NCBI RefSeq assembly: GCF_003112515.1
Contig: NZ_BEVZ01000005.1
Coordinates: forward strand, 248,001-312,000
Length of the DNA: 64,000 bases
Direction of reading: 5' to 3'
Source: Streptomyces fragilis
Lineage (GTDB): Bacteria > Actinomycetota > Actinomycetes > Streptomycetales > Streptomycetaceae
The notes under the pieces were generated by a model. The model made no database searches. It was not told the origin of the DNA and worked only from the letters and a program-made list of their open reading frames with translations. Of the stretch, positions 1 through 9,705 are shown piece after piece; positions within the stretch are counted from its first letter, which is position 1; every line of letters begins with the position of its first letter. Position numbers and translations under genes: made by a program.

Positions 1-655
1 CGCCGTCTTCTCCTTCTACGACGGCGTGCACACGCTGGTGAAGGGGGAGGAACTCGGGGACCCGCTGATCTCGTACATCGTGCTCGCGGTGGCGTTCGTC
101 CTGGAGGGCATCTCCCTGCGGACCGGACTGCGGCAGTCGCGCGGCGAGGCCCGGCGGCACGGGACGAGCTTCGAGCGATACCTGCGCCACACCCCGGACA
201 CCGCGGTGAAGGCCGTGGTGATGGAGGACTCCGCCGCCCTGATCGGCCTGGCGCTGGCCGCCCTCGGCCTGCTGGGCGGGCAGCTCACCGGTTCGGGCGT
301 GTGGGACGGTGTGGCCTCGCTGCTGATCGGTGTGCTGCTGCTCTACGTGGCCTGGGTGCTCGGCCGGTCCAACGTCGAACTGCTGGTGGGCCGCCCGCTG
401 CCGCGTCCGGTACGGGAGCGGATCCGGGCGGAGCTGCGGGCGGTGCCCCACATCGAGGAGGTGCTGGAGCTCACCACCCTGGTGCAGGGCCCGCGGGAGG
501 CGCTGGTGGCGGCCAAGGTGGACTTCCGTGACGTCTCCAGCGCCGCCGAGGTCGAGCAGGCATGCGACCTCGCGGAACAGCGGCTGCGGGAGACGTTCCC
601 GGTCATCGGCCGGGTCTACCTGGACCCCACCCCGGGGCGGCGTCAGCCCTCGTAG
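1..655 (+). CDS. Cation diffusion facilitator transporter, 3' part
   Basis: The reading frame is already open at the window edge (first whole codon at base 2), so the N-terminal membrane segments lie outside. The visible 217 residues show two hydrophobic segments, a loop with a conserved amphipathic stretch, two more hydrophobic segments and a cytoplasmic C-terminal ferredoxin-like domain ending at a TAG. This is the CDF (SLC30) layout, where divalent cations are exported against protons. The helix carrying the metal site reads VVMEDSAALIG, so it has Glu-Asp where classical zinc CDFs have HxxxD. This is as in the ZNT9-like branch, and the metal cannot be named. The gene converges on the next one and their ends overlap by 13 bp. 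Confidence 0.85.
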   Translation, partial: AVFSFYDGVHTLVKGEELGDPLISYIVLAVAFVLEGISLRTGLRQSRGEARRHGTSFERYLRHTPDTAVKAVVMEDSAALIGLALAALGLLGGQLTGSGVWDGVASLLIGVLLLYVAWVLGRSNVELLVGRPLPRPVRERIRAELRAVPHIEEVLELTTLVQGPREALVAAKVDFRDVSSAAEVEQACDLAEQRLRETFPVIGRVYLDPTPGRRQPS

Positions 656-1443
656 AGCCCCGCCTCGCTGAGCAGGTAGGCGGTCATCGGGTCGTAGTAC
701 CGAGGGCTGTGGACATGGTCGTCGAGCGGCACGGCCACCTGGAGCGTGCCCTCGGCCTCCGCCACGAACAGCGCGGGATCGTTGCAGTCCGCGTAGCCCA
801 CCGCGTCCACGCCGTGCTGGGCCGCGGCGCCCGCCCAGCCGTGGTCGGCGACCACCAGGTCGGGCAGCGGGCGGCCGTCCTCACCCAGGGCGAAGAGAAT
901 GGCCCGCATCGGCTCGCCCGAGTGGGTGTGCCAGAGGTTGGCGCCACGCTCCACCACGGCGACGTCGGCGAACTGCACCACCCGGCCCTCCACGGTCCCC
1001 AGGTCCTCGGGGATCACCATGACCTCGCAGCCCGCCGCGCGCAGCGCGGCCGCGGTCGCCCGGTGCACGTCCAGCAGGCCCCCGGGGTGGCCGGTGGCCA
1101 GCAGAACCCGCTGCCGGTCCTCCGCCGCCTTCCGCAGCCGTGCCGCCATCCGCTCGAGGCCGGACACCGTCAGCTCCGGGTCGATCGTGTCCTGCCCGAC
1201 CCGGTGCGCCGGGTCGTCGTCCACCCCGACCCGCTCCGCCATCACGGCCAGCACGTCCTGCTCGTCGGCCCAGCGGTCGCCGAACTCCAGGCCGAACCAG
1301 TAGTAGCGGTCGCCGTTGGCCAGGGCACGGTAGTGGGACAGGTTGTTCTCGCGGGGCGTGGCGACGTCCCCCGCGATACGGGTACGCACGAGGTGGTCGA
1401 TCAGCTCGTCACGGCTGGGCGTCGGGGTCCCGGGTATCGGCAT
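643..1443 (-). CDS. Conserved actinobacterial phosphatase-like protein
   Basis: A 266-residue soluble protein starting MPIPGTPTPSRDEL. Close relatives in Streptomyces are, as far as I recall, simply annotated as phosphatase. I see no textbook phosphatase signature, so the function should be treated as unproven. Conserved-looking stretches are RENNLSHYRALANGD near the N-terminus, LLATGHPGGLLD in the middle and VVADHGWAGAAAQ in the second half. The histidines and aspartates in these could bind metal. ATG at 1443 is chosen because a GGGTGA-like sequence precedes it. An ATG three codons upstream (1452) and a much longer open frame are possible but have weaker ribosome sites. It is transcribed divergently from the ABC exporter across a 250-bp spacer (1444-1693) with no other gene in it. 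Confidence 0.6.
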   Translation of the reverse strand: MPIPGTPTPSRDELIDHLVRTRIAGDVATPRENNLSHYRALANGDRYYWFGLEFGDRWADEQDVLAVMAERVGVDDDPAHRVGQDTIDPELTVSGLERMAARLRKAAEDRQRVLLATGHPGGLLDVHRATAAALRAAGCEVMVIPEDLGTVEGRVVQFADVAVVERGANLWHTHSGEPMRAILFALGEDGRPLPDLVVADHGWAGAAAQHGVDAVGYADCNDPALFVAEAEGTLQVAVPLDDHVHSPRYYDPMTAYLLSEAGLYEG

Positions 1444-1693
1444 GTCACCCATTCTGATGGAGGTCGCGCCGGACGTCCCGCTGATTGTCCACAGGCGTCG
1501 AACCCGCGTCCGAGACCTGTGCCACGGTCGCCGTATGTCGACGGCACCAGCTCGTCCGAGCCCGGCCCGGTCCCGGACGGCCGTCAGCGTGGCGAGCCGG
1601 CCGGGCACGGGCCGATTGTTGCGGAGGGATGAAATCCGATCCGGCCGTCGTTGGTGCCTGGAGGAAGATCAGAACCGACGGAGGGCACCCCGA

Positions 1694-4600
1694 GTGACGG
1701 AGCGGCGACAGGAGAACGGACCCGGCTGGGCACGCCGGCTGGCGGCGTACGCCTGGCGGCATCCGAAGGACGTGATCCTCGCCCTCGGCTCGTCCCTGGC
1801 CGGCATGGCGGTCATGGCACTCATCCCGCTGATCACCAAGGTGATCATCGACGACGTGATCGGCGACCGGTCCCGCGAGATGGCGCACTGGGCGACCCTG
1901 CTGGTCGGCGCCGCGTTCGTCGTCTACGTGATGACCTACATCCGCCGCTACTACGGCGGACGCCTCGCCCTTGACGTGCAGCACGAACTGCGCACCGACA
2001 TGTACCGCACCATCACCCGCCTCGACGGCCGCCGCCAGGACGAGCTGTCCACCGGCCAGGTGGTCGGGCGGGCGACCAGCGACCTCCAGCTGATCCAGGG
2101 CCTGCTCTTCATGCTGCCGATGACGATCGGCAACATCCTGCTCTTCCTCATCTCCCTGGGCATCATGGCCGCCCTCTCGCTGCCGCTCACCGCCGTCGCG
2201 GTCGCCGTCGCCCCCGCCCTGTGGTGGATCGCCCGCCGCAGCCGCGCCAAGCTGCACCCGGCCACCTGGTACGCCCAGGCGCAGGCCGCCGCCGTGGCCG
2301 GAGTGGTCGACGGCGCCGTCACCGGCGTCCGCGTGGTCAAGGGCTTCGGCCAGGAGGAGCAGGAGACCGGCAAGCTCCGCGCCGTCGGCCGCCGCCTCTT
2401 CGCCGGACGGCTGCGCACCATCAAGCTCAACGCCACCTACACCCCCGCCCTGCAGGCCGTGCCCGCCCTCGGACAGGTCGCCATGCTGGCCCTCGGCGGC
2501 TGGCTCGCGGTCGAGGGGCACATCACGCTGGGCACCTTCGTCGCCTTCTCCGCCTACCTGGCCCAGCTGGTCTCGCCGGTCCGCATGCTCGCCATGGTGC
2601 TCACCGTCGGCCAGCAGGCACGGGCGGGCACCGAACGCGTGCTGGAGCTGATCGACACCGAGCCGAGCTTCCGGGACGGCGCCGCCGAGCTGCCCGCCGA
2701 CGCGCCCGCCACCGTCGAGTTCGAGGACGTCTCCTTCTCCTACAACGACACCCGTCCCGTCCTGGACGGCCTGTCGTTCACCATCCGCCCCGGCGAGACG
2801 CTGGCCGTGGTCGGCTCCTCCGGCTCCGGCAAGTCCACGGTCTCGCTGCTGCTGCCCCGCTTCTACGACGTCACCGGCGGCAGCGTCCGCGTCGGCGGCC
2901 GCGACGTGCGGGATCTGACCCTGCGGTCGCTGCGTGCCGCGATCGGCATGGTGCCGGAGGACTCCTTCCTCTTCTCCGAGTCGGTCCGCGACAACATCGC
3001 CTACGGCCGTCCCGAGGCCACCGACGCGGAGATCGAGCGGGCCGCCCGCGCCGCACAGGCCCACGACTTCATCACCGCGCTGCCCGAGGGCTACGCCACC
3101 AAGGTCGGCGAGCACGGCCTCACCCTCTCCGGCGGCCAGCGCCAGCGCCTCGCGCTGGCCCGCGCCATCCTCACCGACCCGCGCCTGCTGGTCCTCGACG
3201 ACGCCACCTCCGCCGTCGACGCCCGCGTCGAGCACGAGATCCACGAGGCCCTGCAACACGTGATGCGGGGCCGCACGACCCTGCTCATCGCCCACCGCCG
3301 CTCCACCCTCAACCTCGCCGACCGGATCGCCGTCCTCGACGGCGGCCGCCTCGCCGACGTCGGCACCCACGAGGAGCTCAGCGCGCGCTGCGCCCTCTAC
3401 CGCGGCCTGCTCACCGACCCCGACGAGCTCGGCGGAGTCTCCCCGGGCCACGTCGGGGCAGCCGCCGGCCGGTCCGGCGACGACGGCGCCGACACCACCG
3501 TCCGCGACGAACTGGACGCGGAGTACTGCGCCGAGCGCGGCATCACCCCCCGCCTGTGGACCGGCGACCGCGAGCCGCGCGATCCCGCCCTGGAGGGCAT
3601 GCCCGCCACACCGGAGCTGCTGGCCAAGGTCGACGCGCTGCCGCCGGCCACCGACACCCCGGACGTCGACGAGGCGCGCGCCGTCCGGCCGGAGAAGGAC
3701 TACAACCTCCGCCGTCTGCTGCGCGGCTTCGGCGGGGCGCTCACGGTCAGCCTGCTGCTGGTCGCCGTCGACGCCGGCATGGGCCTGCTGCTGCCGGTCC
3801 TGATCCGCAACGGCATCGACGACGGCGTCCAGCGGGTCGCCCTCGGAGGCGTGTGGACGGCCTCACTGATCGCGCTGGCGGTGGTGCTCACGCAGTGGGC
3901 GGCCCAGGTGGGCGAGATGCGGATGACCGGGCGGACCGGCGAGCGGGTGCTGTACGCGCTCCGGCTGAAGATCTTCGCCCAGCTCCAGCGGCTCGGCCTG
4001 GACTACTACGAGCGGGAGCTCACCGGCCGGATCATGACGCGGATGACCACGGACGTGGACGCGCTGGCGACCTTCCTGCAGACCGGCCTGGTCACCGCGT
4101 TCGTCTCGGTGGTCACCTTCTTCGGCATCATGGCCGCGCTGCTGGTGCTCGACGTCGAGCTGGCGCTGATCGTCTTCGCGACGCTGCCGCCGCTGATCGT
4201 CTCCACGTACTTCTTCCGCCGGGCGAGCGTGAAGGCGTACGAGCTGGCCCGCGAGCGGGTCTCCACGGTCAACGCCGACCTCCAGGAGTCGGTCGCCGGG
4301 CTGCGCATCCTGCAGGCGTTCGGCCGGGAGGGATCCGGCGGCGAGCGGTTCACCGCCCGCAGCGACCTGTACCGCCGGGCCAGGATCCGCGGACAGTGGC
4401 TGATCTCGGTGTACTTCCCGTTCGTGCAGTTCCTCGCCACGGTCGCCTCGGCGGCCGTCCTGTGGGCGGGCGCCGGACGGATCGCCGCGGGCACCCTGAC
4501 GGCGGGCGCGCTGGTCGCCTACCTCCTCTACATCGACCTGTTCTTCGCGCCGGTGCAGCAGCTCTCGCAGGTCTTCGACGGCTACCAGCAGGCCACGGTC

Positions 4601-5530
4601 TCCCTGGGCCGGGTGCAGGAGCTGCTGCGGGAGCCGACCTCCACCGAGGAGGCGGACAAGCCGGTCCCGGTGCGGCGGCTCGAAGGGGAGATCGTCTTCG
4701 AGGACGTCCACTTCGCGTACGGCGCGGAGGACGCCGGCATGAAGGAGGCCGGTGTGAAGGAAGCCGGCATGCACGAGACCGTCGTGCACGAGGCCGGCGA
4801 GGGGCCGGGCGAGGGCTCCGGCGGCGGGAACGCGCTGACCGGCATCGACCTGCGGATCCCGGCCGGGCAGACGGTGGCCTTCGTCGGCGAGACCGGCGCC
4901 GGGAAGTCCACGCTGGTCAAGCTGGTCGCCCGCTACTACGACCCGGTCCGCGGGCGGGTCACCGCAGACGGCCGGGACCTGCGCGAGCTGGACCTCACCG
5001 GGTACCGGCGCCGGCTGGGCGTGGTGCCTCAGGAGGCCTACCTCTTCCCCGGCACGGTGCGCGACGCCATCGCCTACGGCCGGCCGGACGCGACCGACGC
5101 CGAGGTCGAGGCGGCGGCGCGTGCGGTCGGCGCGCACGAGATGATCGCGACGCTGGAGGGCGGCTACCTGCACGAGGTCGCCGAGCGGGGGCGGAACCTT
5201 TCCGCGGGCCAGCGGCAGCTGATCGCACTGGCCCGGGCGGAGCTGGTGGACCCCGACGTGCTGCTGCTCGACGAGGCCACGGCGGCGCTGGACCTCGCCA
5301 CGGAGGCGGCGGTCAACGCGGCCACCGAGAAGCTGGCCGGCCGCCGCACCACCCTGGTGGTGGCCCACCGGCTCACCACCGCGGCGCGCGCGGACCGGGT
5401 GATCGTCATGGACCACGGCCGCGTCGCCGAGGACGGCACCCACGACGAGCTGCTCGCCCGGGGCGGCCGTTACGCCGCCCTCTGGCAGACCTTCATCGGC
5501 GCCCCCGAGCCGGCCGCCGACCTCCGGTGA
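1694..5530 (+). CDS. Fused two-module ABC exporter (TMD-NBD-TMD-NBD)
   Basis: A 1278-residue single-chain ABC exporter made of two complete half-transporters, presumably pumping a drug, lipid or peptide outward. GTG at 1694 is preceded by GGAGGG at good spacing. The first membrane domain covers about residues 20-330, and NBD1 has Walker [10 protein letters not shown] (about 373), LSGGQ (about 477) and Walker B ending LDDATS. The second membrane domain starts near 680, and NBD2 has GETGAGKST (about 1065), LSAGQ (about 1168) and LDEATAALD. Thus NBD1 lacks the catalytic Glu (Asp instead) and NBD2 has the altered signature. Both changes fall in the same composite ATP site, as in heterodimeric exporters such as TM287/288. 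Both H-loop histidines (IAHR, VAHR) are present. NBD2 also has a repetitive insertion of 15-bp units at 4733-4807 just after its A-loop region. Confidence 0.93.
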   Translation: MTERRQENGPGWARRLAAYAWRHPKDVILALGSSLAGMAVMALIPLITKVIIDDVIGDRSREMAHWATLLVGAAFVVYVMTYIRRYYGGRLALDVQHELRTDMYRTITRLDGRRQDELSTGQVVGRATSDLQLIQGLLFMLPMTIGNILLFLISLGIMAALSLPLTAVAVAVAPALWWIARRSRAKLHPATWYAQAQAAAVAGVVDGAVTGVRVVKGFGQEEQETGKLRAVGRRLFAGRLRTIKLNATYTPALQAVPALGQVAMLALGGWLAVEGHITLGTFVAFSAYLAQLVSPVRMLAMVLTVGQQARAGTERVLELIDTEPSFRDGAAELPADAPATVEFEDVSFSYNDTRPVLDGLSFTIRPGETLAVVGSSGSGKSTVSLLLPRFYDVTGGSVRVGGRDVRDLTLRSLRAAIGMVPEDSFLFSESVRDNIAYGRPEATDAEIERAARAAQAHDFITALPEGYATKVGEHGLTLSGGQRQRLALARAILTDPRLLVLDDATSAVDARVEHEIHEALQHVMRGRTTLLIAHRRSTLNLADRIAVLDGGRLADVGTHEELSARCALYRGLLTDPDELGGVSPGHVGAAAGRSGDDGADTTVRDELDAEYCAERGITPRLWTGDREPRDPALEGMPATPELLAKVDALPPATDTPDVDEARAVRPEKDYNLRRLLRGFGGALTVSLLLVAVDAGMGLLLPVLIRNGIDDGVQRVALGGVWTASLIALAVVLTQWAAQVGEMRMTGRTGERVLYALRLKIFAQLQRLGLDYYERELTGRIMTRMTTDVDALATFLQTGLVTAFVSVVTFFGIMAALLVLDVELALIVFATLPPLIVSTYFFRRASVKAYELARERVSTVNADLQESVAGLRILQAFGREGSGGERFTARSDLYRRARIRGQWLISVYFPFVQFLATVASAAVLWAGAGRIAAGTLTAGALVAYLLYIDLFFAPVQQLSQVFDGYQQATVSLGRVQELLREPTSTEEADKPVPVRRLEGEIVFEDVHFAYGAEDAGMKEAGVKEAGMHETVVHEAGEGPGEGSGGGNALTGIDLRIPAGQTVAFVGETGAGKSTLVKLVARYYDPVRGRVTADGRDLRELDLTGYRRRLGVVPQEAYLFPGTVRDAIAYGRPDATDAEVEAAARAVGAHEMIATLEGGYLHEVAERGRNLSAGQRQLIALARAELVDPDVLLLDEATAALDLATEAAVNAATEKLAGRRTTLVVAHRLTTAARADRVIVMDHGRVAEDGTHDELLARGGRYAALWQTFIGAPEPAADLR
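4733..4807 (+). repeat. In-frame 15-bp tandem repeat in NBD2 of the ABC exporter
   Basis: Five degenerate 15-base units, typified by GCCGGCATGAAGGAG, encode [20 protein letters not shown] and a decayed AGEGP. They lie between the first beta strand (FEDVHFAYG) and the strand leading to Walker A, a place where ABC domains normally have a short turn. Confidence 0.8.
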
Positions 5531-5557
5531 CCAGGAGGGGCCAGGGTTCGCGTGACG

Positions 5558-6370
5558 TCAGGAGCCGTTCGGACCTCGCGCCGAGGACGCGTACGCCGCG
5601 GGGGAGACGCCGACACAGGCGGTGAAGTCGCGGGTGAAGTGCGCCTGGTCGGCGTAGCCCAGTTCGGCGGCGAGGTCGGACCAGTTCTGCGGTGAGGCGG
5701 CCGCCCGGGCGGCCGCCTCCTGCATGCGGGTCCGCCGGATCACCCACTTGGGGCCGACACCGACGTACTGGGCGAACAGCCGCTGCAGCCGGCGCACGCT
5801 CATGCCGGCGATCGCGGCCAGGTGGCCGGTCCGGAGCACGGCTGGGTCGTCGCCGATCACGCCGACCAGCCGGGCCGCCGTGTCGATCTCGGGGTCGGGC
5901 GTGGGCCGCACGTCACGCAGGAGGCCGGCCGCGAGGAGAAGCGCGGCCGGCACCCCCGGCTCGGCGGCGACGGCGTCCGCGACGGCCCGCGCCCTCGTGC
6001 CGAAGACCTCCTCGGCGTCCAGGACCCGGTCGGTGAGGGTGGACACCGGGGCGTCGAGGAACGGCCGGAAGCCGCCGGGACGGAAGCGCAGGCCGACTGC
6101 CCGGCCGGTGCCGGAGATCTCCTGGGTGGAGGTACCGGTGACGACGCCGGTGATCCGGGCCTGCCCGCCGGTGGTGAAGGTCAGGTGGACCACCGGGTGG
6201 GTGAGCACCCGCTGCCGGTGCGGCTCCGCCAGGTTCCAGTGGAGGATCCAGAACCCGTCCAGGAACGGGGCCAGATCCGGCGGAGCCGGTTCCTGCGTGA
6301 GCCGGAACCGTTCGGCCGCGGTCCGCGGATCCAGGATGGCGCGTCGTCGCGTTTGTTCAATACCCGTCAT
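5558..6370 (-). CDS. AraC-family transcriptional regulator
   Basis: A 270-residue regulator. Residues about 25-150 form an N-terminal sensor with the WILHWNL and HPVVHLTF motifs common in Streptomyces AraC proteins of this size. The last 100 residues hold the two helix-turn-helix motifs of the AraC DNA-binding domain (GMSVRRLQRLFAQYVGVGPK, then WSDLAAELGYADQAHFTRDF). ATG at 6370 gives the usual family length. It is divergent from the MDMPI-type gene, with only 46 bp between the starts, so it probably controls that gene and itself. The 3' end lies 27 bp from that of the ABC exporter, tail to tail. Confidence 0.92.
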   Translation of the reverse strand: MTGIEQTRRRAILDPRTAAERFRLTQEPAPPDLAPFLDGFWILHWNLAEPHRQRVLTHPVVHLTFTTGGQARITGVVTGTSTQEISGTGRAVGLRFRPGGFRPFLDAPVSTLTDRVLDAEEVFGTRARAVADAVAAEPGVPAALLLAAGLLRDVRPTPDPEIDTAARLVGVIGDDPAVLRTGHLAAIAGMSVRRLQRLFAQYVGVGPKWVIRRTRMQEAAARAAASPQNWSDLAAELGYADQAHFTRDFTACVGVSPAAYASSARGPNGS

Positions 6371-6416
6371 CGTCCCCCTGTCTACCCTGCCTGACGACAC
6401 GTGGAGAAGGGACGAC

Positions 6417-7073
6417 ATGGAGACGAGATTCCTGATGACCCGGGCCGCCGCGGTGGCGGTGGACATCGTCCGGGGGATCGGGCCGGACGCGCTCGACCTG
6501 CCCACACCGTGTCCGGGGATGCGGACCGGCGTGCTGGTGAACCACCTGATCGAGTTCACAGGCGAACCGGCGCAGGCCGCCGGACGCAAGCAGCCCCCGT
6601 CGGCGCGGGACGACACGGTGCGGGGCCAGAGGGACGACACGGTGCGGGACCACACGGCACGGGACCACACGGCGCGGGCGCGCGACCTCACCGCGGAGCC
6701 GGACCGGGCCGAGGAGTTCGCCTTGCAGGCGGCGGAGACCGCCGCCGTCTGGAGCACTCCCGAGGCATGGACCGGCGAGACGGCGCTGGCGGGGACCGCG
6801 CGGATGCCCGCCCGCTTCATCGGGGGGATCGTGCGCGGCGAGTGGCTGCTGCACGGCTGGGACCTGGCGGTGGCCACCGGGCAGGAGGCGGCCGTGGACG
6901 AGGAACTCGCCGCGGCGCTGTACGAGGACATCGCGGGCAAGGCCGACATGGCGCGGAAGTACGGGGTGTTCGGGCCGGAGGTCGCCGTGGCGCCGACCGC
7001 ACCGCTGTTCCACCGTGCTCTGGGGCTGGCCGGCCGTGATCCCGCGTGGCGGCGCCCGGCCGGCCGCAGGTGA
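6417..7073 (+). CDS. TIGR03086-type MDMPI/DinB-fold metal-binding protein
   Basis: A 218-residue cytoplasmic protein of the four-helix-bundle family related to mycothiol-dependent maleylpyruvate isomerase. Visible signatures are DLPTPCPGMRTGVLVNHLIEF at the N-terminus and GEWLLHGWDLAVATGQ near residue 145, whose histidines usually bind a divalent metal. The substrate is unknown. Between residues about 60 and 90 lies an expanded charged repeat (RDDTVR, RDHTAR units) made of 15-bp DNA units at 6606-6680. Relatives I recall have a short loop there. It starts at ATG 6417, divergent from the AraC gene, which is its likely regulator. Confidence 0.8.
   Translation: METRFLMTRAAAVAVDIVRGIGPDALDLPTPCPGMRTGVLVNHLIEFTGEPAQAAGRKQPPSARDDTVRGQRDDTVRDHTARDHTARARDLTAEPDRAEEFALQAAETAAVWSTPEAWTGETALAGTARMPARFIGGIVRGEWLLHGWDLAVATGQEAAVDEELAAALYEDIAGKADMARKYGVFGPEVAVAPTAPLFHRALGLAGRDPAWRRPAGRR
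6606..6680 (+). repeat. In-frame 15-bp tandem repeats in the MDMPI-type gene
   Basis: Degenerate 15-base units (CGGGACCACACGGCA twice in succession, and an earlier CGGGACGACACGGTG repeated after a short interruption) encode RDDTV and RDHTA units. The expansion is a multiple of three, so the frame is kept. Confidence 0.75.
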
Positions 7074-7216
7074 GCAGACAGGCCGGGGCCGCGGGGGACG
7101 CCGAGCCGATGCCGCGTCACCAGCGGGCCGGTGGTGCTCCGGCGTGCGTACAGGCCTGGTGATGCAGCGGTGGCGCGGGTAGGTTCGGGCCACCTATGAC
7201 TCCCAGGGGAGGGTGC

Positions 7217-8686
7217 ATGCGCAAGGCGCTCACAGGGGCGATGGCACTCGGCGTGCTGATGGGCACACTGAGCACGGCCGGGACGGCCACCGCCGTCCAG
7301 CCCGACGCCACCGACACCACCACCGCGGCCACGGCGGCCCAGGCCGCCGCCTCCGTGGACATCCTGGACCGGCTGCTCTCGATACCCGGGATGAGCCTGA
7401 TCCAGGAGAAGCCGTACACCGGCTACCGCTTCTTCGTGCTCAACTACACCCAGCCGGTGGACCACCGTGACCCGTCCAAGGGCACGTTCCAGCAGCGCAT
7501 CACCGTGCTGCACAAGGACGTCTCCCGCCCGACGGTCTTCTACACCGGCGGCTACAGCGTCTCCACCAACCCGAGCCGCCGCGAGCCGACCCAGATCGTC
7601 GACGGCAACCAGATCTCCATGGAGTACCGGTTCTTCTCGCCGTCCCGCCCGGACCCGGCCGACTGGTCGGACCTGGACATCTGGCAGGCGGCCAGCGACC
7701 AGCACCGCATCTTCAAGGCGCTGAAGCCGATCTACCGGGAGAACTGGCTCTCCACCGGTGGTTCCAAGGGCGGCATGACCGCCACCTACTTCGAGCGCTT
7801 CTACCCGCGCGACATGGACGGCGTGGTCGCCTACGTCGCCCCCAACGACGTGGTGAACAAGGAGGACTCCGCCTACGACGCGTTCTTCGCCCGCGTCGGC
7901 ACCAAGGAGTGCCGCGACCGCCTGAACGGCGTGCAGCGCGAGGCGCTGGTCCGTCGCGACGCGCTGATGAAGCGTTACGAGGCCGCCGCCGCGGAGAACG
8001 GCTGGACCTTCGACACCATCGGCTCCATGGACCGCGCCTACGAGGCCGTCGTGCTGGACTACGTGTGGGGCTTCTGGCAGTACAGCACCCTCGCCGACTG
8101 CGAGTCGATCCCGGCGGACGCGGCGAACGCCACCGACGAGGAGATCTGGGACTCGGTCGACACGATCTCCGGGTTCAGCTTCTACACCGACCAGGGCCTG
8201 AGCCCGTACACGCCGTACTACTACCAGGCCGGCACCCAGCTGGGCGCGCCCACGATCACCTTCCCGTACATCGAGGACGAGCTGATCCGCTACAGCTACC
8301 AGCCGCCGCGGAACTTCGTCCCGCGCTCCATCCCGATGCGGTTCCAGCCGTCGGCGATGCGCGACGTGGACAACTGGGTGCGCAAGAACGCCCGCCAGAT
8401 GCTTTTCGTCTACGGGCAGAACGACCCGTGGGGCGCCGAGCCGTTCCACCTGAGCAAGGGCGCCAAGGACTCCTACGTGCTGACCGCGCCGGGGATGAAC
8501 CACGGTGCCAACGTGGCCGGTCTGGTGCCCGAGGAGAAGGCGCTCGCCACCGCGCGCATCCTCGAGTGGGCCGGTGTCGCCCCGGCCTCCGTCCAGGCGG
8601 ACCCGTCCAAGGCGAAGCCGCTCGCGAAGTGGGACGCCAAGCTGGACAAGCGGGACGTGGAGCGGGAGCCCACCCTGCGTCCGTGA
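7217..8686 (+). CDS. Secreted tripeptidyl aminopeptidase, peptidase family S37
   Basis: A 489-residue secreted serine protease of the PS-10/Tap type, which removes tripeptides from the N-termini of extracellular proteins. ATG at 7217 follows GGGGAGGG. It begins a classical Sec signal (MRKALTGAMALGVLMGTLS, cleavage probably after ATA). The alpha/beta-hydrolase nucleophile is in STGGSKGGMTA (GxSxGG). The acid is probably in YGQNDPWGAEPF, and the catalytic His in PGMNHGANV near the C-terminus. In Streptomyces such enzymes trim propeptides of secreted proteins such as transglutaminase and help recycle proteins during development. The gene stands alone with a strong hairpin behind it. Confidence 0.9.
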   Translation: MRKALTGAMALGVLMGTLSTAGTATAVQPDATDTTTAATAAQAAASVDILDRLLSIPGMSLIQEKPYTGYRFFVLNYTQPVDHRDPSKGTFQQRITVLHKDVSRPTVFYTGGYSVSTNPSRREPTQIVDGNQISMEYRFFSPSRPDPADWSDLDIWQAASDQHRIFKALKPIYRENWLSTGGSKGGMTATYFERFYPRDMDGVVAYVAPNDVVNKEDSAYDAFFARVGTKECRDRLNGVQREALVRRDALMKRYEAAAAENGWTFDTIGSMDRAYEAVVLDYVWGFWQYSTLADCESIPADAANATDEEIWDSVDTISGFSFYTDQGLSPYTPYYYQAGTQLGAPTITFPYIEDELIRYSYQPPRNFVPRSIPMRFQPSAMRDVDNWVRKNARQMLFVYGQNDPWGAEPFHLSKGAKDSYVLTAPGMNHGANVAGLVPEEKALATARILEWAGVAPASVQADPSKAKPLAKWDAKLDKRDVEREPTLRP

Positions 8687-8729
8687 CGCCGCCCGGCTGA
8701 AGGGTCCGACCCCGCGTGGTGCGGGTCCC

Positions 8730-8764
8730 GTACCCCGGTCCCGCATGCCGCGGGGCCGGGGTAC
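8730..8764. terminator. Hairpin terminator between convergent genes
   Basis: Stem GTACCCCGG pairs with CCGGGGTAC, continues through a T-G wobble and then CCCGC/GCGGG, with a 5-nt loop. It lies 43 bp after the S37 peptidase and 2 bp from the end of the convergent lipoprotein gene, so it can serve both. Confidence 0.75.
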
Positions 8765-8766
8765 GG

Positions 8767-9414
8767 TCACACCTTCCGCGCGCACCCCACCGGCAGGCCT
8801 CCGCCCAGCCGCACGTAGAGCGCCGTGGAGGACGGGCACCGGTCGCGGTCCACGACCGCCCGGGTCACCTCGAACTCCGGCCTCCTCCCGCCCCTCGCGT
8901 CGCAGGCGGTCTCGCGGACCTCGCCCCGGCCGGTGGCGTAGAGGCAGTCGCCGACCACCGTGTGCGGGCCGCCCCCGCCTCCCGGGTCGCCCGGGTGCGG
9001 CGGCTGGAGGTTGCGCATGCAGGCGTAACCCTGCGGGGTGATGCCGTCGCCGTCCTCGTCCGAGGCGGAGTGCCGGTCGCTGACGTGCAGCACGAAGTCG
9101 GTGTCGGGCGGACAGCGCGGGCCGTCGGCAGGCCGCCCCGCGCGCCGCGCGGTCACCTTGGCCACCGCCCGTTCGCTGGTGCACGCCACCTCGCCGAAGC
9201 TCCGGGTTCCCGAGGTGCTGCACTCGCCGGCCGCCAGGAACACCGGGCCCTCCCCGGCGGCCGCGACCGTCGGCGACGAGCGGGCCTCCACCCGTCCGTC
9301 GCCCGGTCCCCCGGCCCCGGTTCCCGCCCCGGCCGGCGCGGACGGCGCGCAGCCCGCCGCCGTCAGGGCGCCGAACAGCAGCGCGCCCGCCACCCGCGCA
9401 GCACGACCTCGCAT
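8767..9414 (-). CDS. Secreted lipoprotein with duplicated LppU-like module
   Basis: A 215-residue lipoprotein. The signal peptide MRGRAARVAGALLFGALTAAG ends at a lipobox Cys (AAGC, residue 22). The mature part has two similar modules. Each runs GEC or GDC, then a GEV, then a Cys, then V(T/A)RA or VTAR, then CPxxT and a hydrophobic strand (residues about 65-120 and 155-210). This resembles the LppU/SCO3897-type cysteine module found in many Streptomyces membrane proteins. Four cysteines per pair suggest disulfides. A DEDGDG stretch between them could bind calcium, but that is a guess. No partner gene is next to it. Confidence 0.65.
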   Translation of the reverse strand: MRGRAARVAGALLFGALTAAGCAPSAPAGAGTGAGGPGDGRVEARSSPTVAAAGEGPVFLAAGECSTSGTRSFGEVACTSERAVAKVTARRAGRPADGPRCPPDTDFVLHVSDRHSASDEDGDGITPQGYACMRNLQPPHPGDPGGGGGPHTVVGDCLYATGRGEVRETACDARGGRRPEFEVTRAVVDRDRCPSSTALYVRLGGGLPVGCARKV

Positions 9415-9705
9415 CGGTCCACCCCCCGACGACGCAGCCTGCCCCGCGCGGAGCGGGCCGCGCCAGGCGTTCCGGAGGAAATGGGCCGCCCGGAGCGCGT
9501 GCCGCGATGCCGGTCGCAGAGCACGTACGGCACATGACGGTCGGCCCGCTACGTCCCCCCGGCCAGGTACTCGCCGGTCTGCCGGGGGTGCCGCTGACGG
9601 ACGCCACACCCGCCGGCCCTCCTCCGGCTTGCCGCGCCCACCCGCTCGCCCGGCGGCGGTGCCGGGGTCCGTCCGCCCCTGGGCCGGCCCCGGCACCGCC
9701 GTCCC

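Noticed and set aside
2221-5625. A 1134-codon frame overlapping the ABC exporter
   Set aside because: Arg/Pro/Gly-rich translation in the +1 frame of the exporter, without any domain.
9415-9705. A gene in the spacer between the lipoprotein and GH3 genes
   Set aside because: Frames here are short extensions of neighbours without ribosome sites; only GC-rich non-coding sequence is seen.
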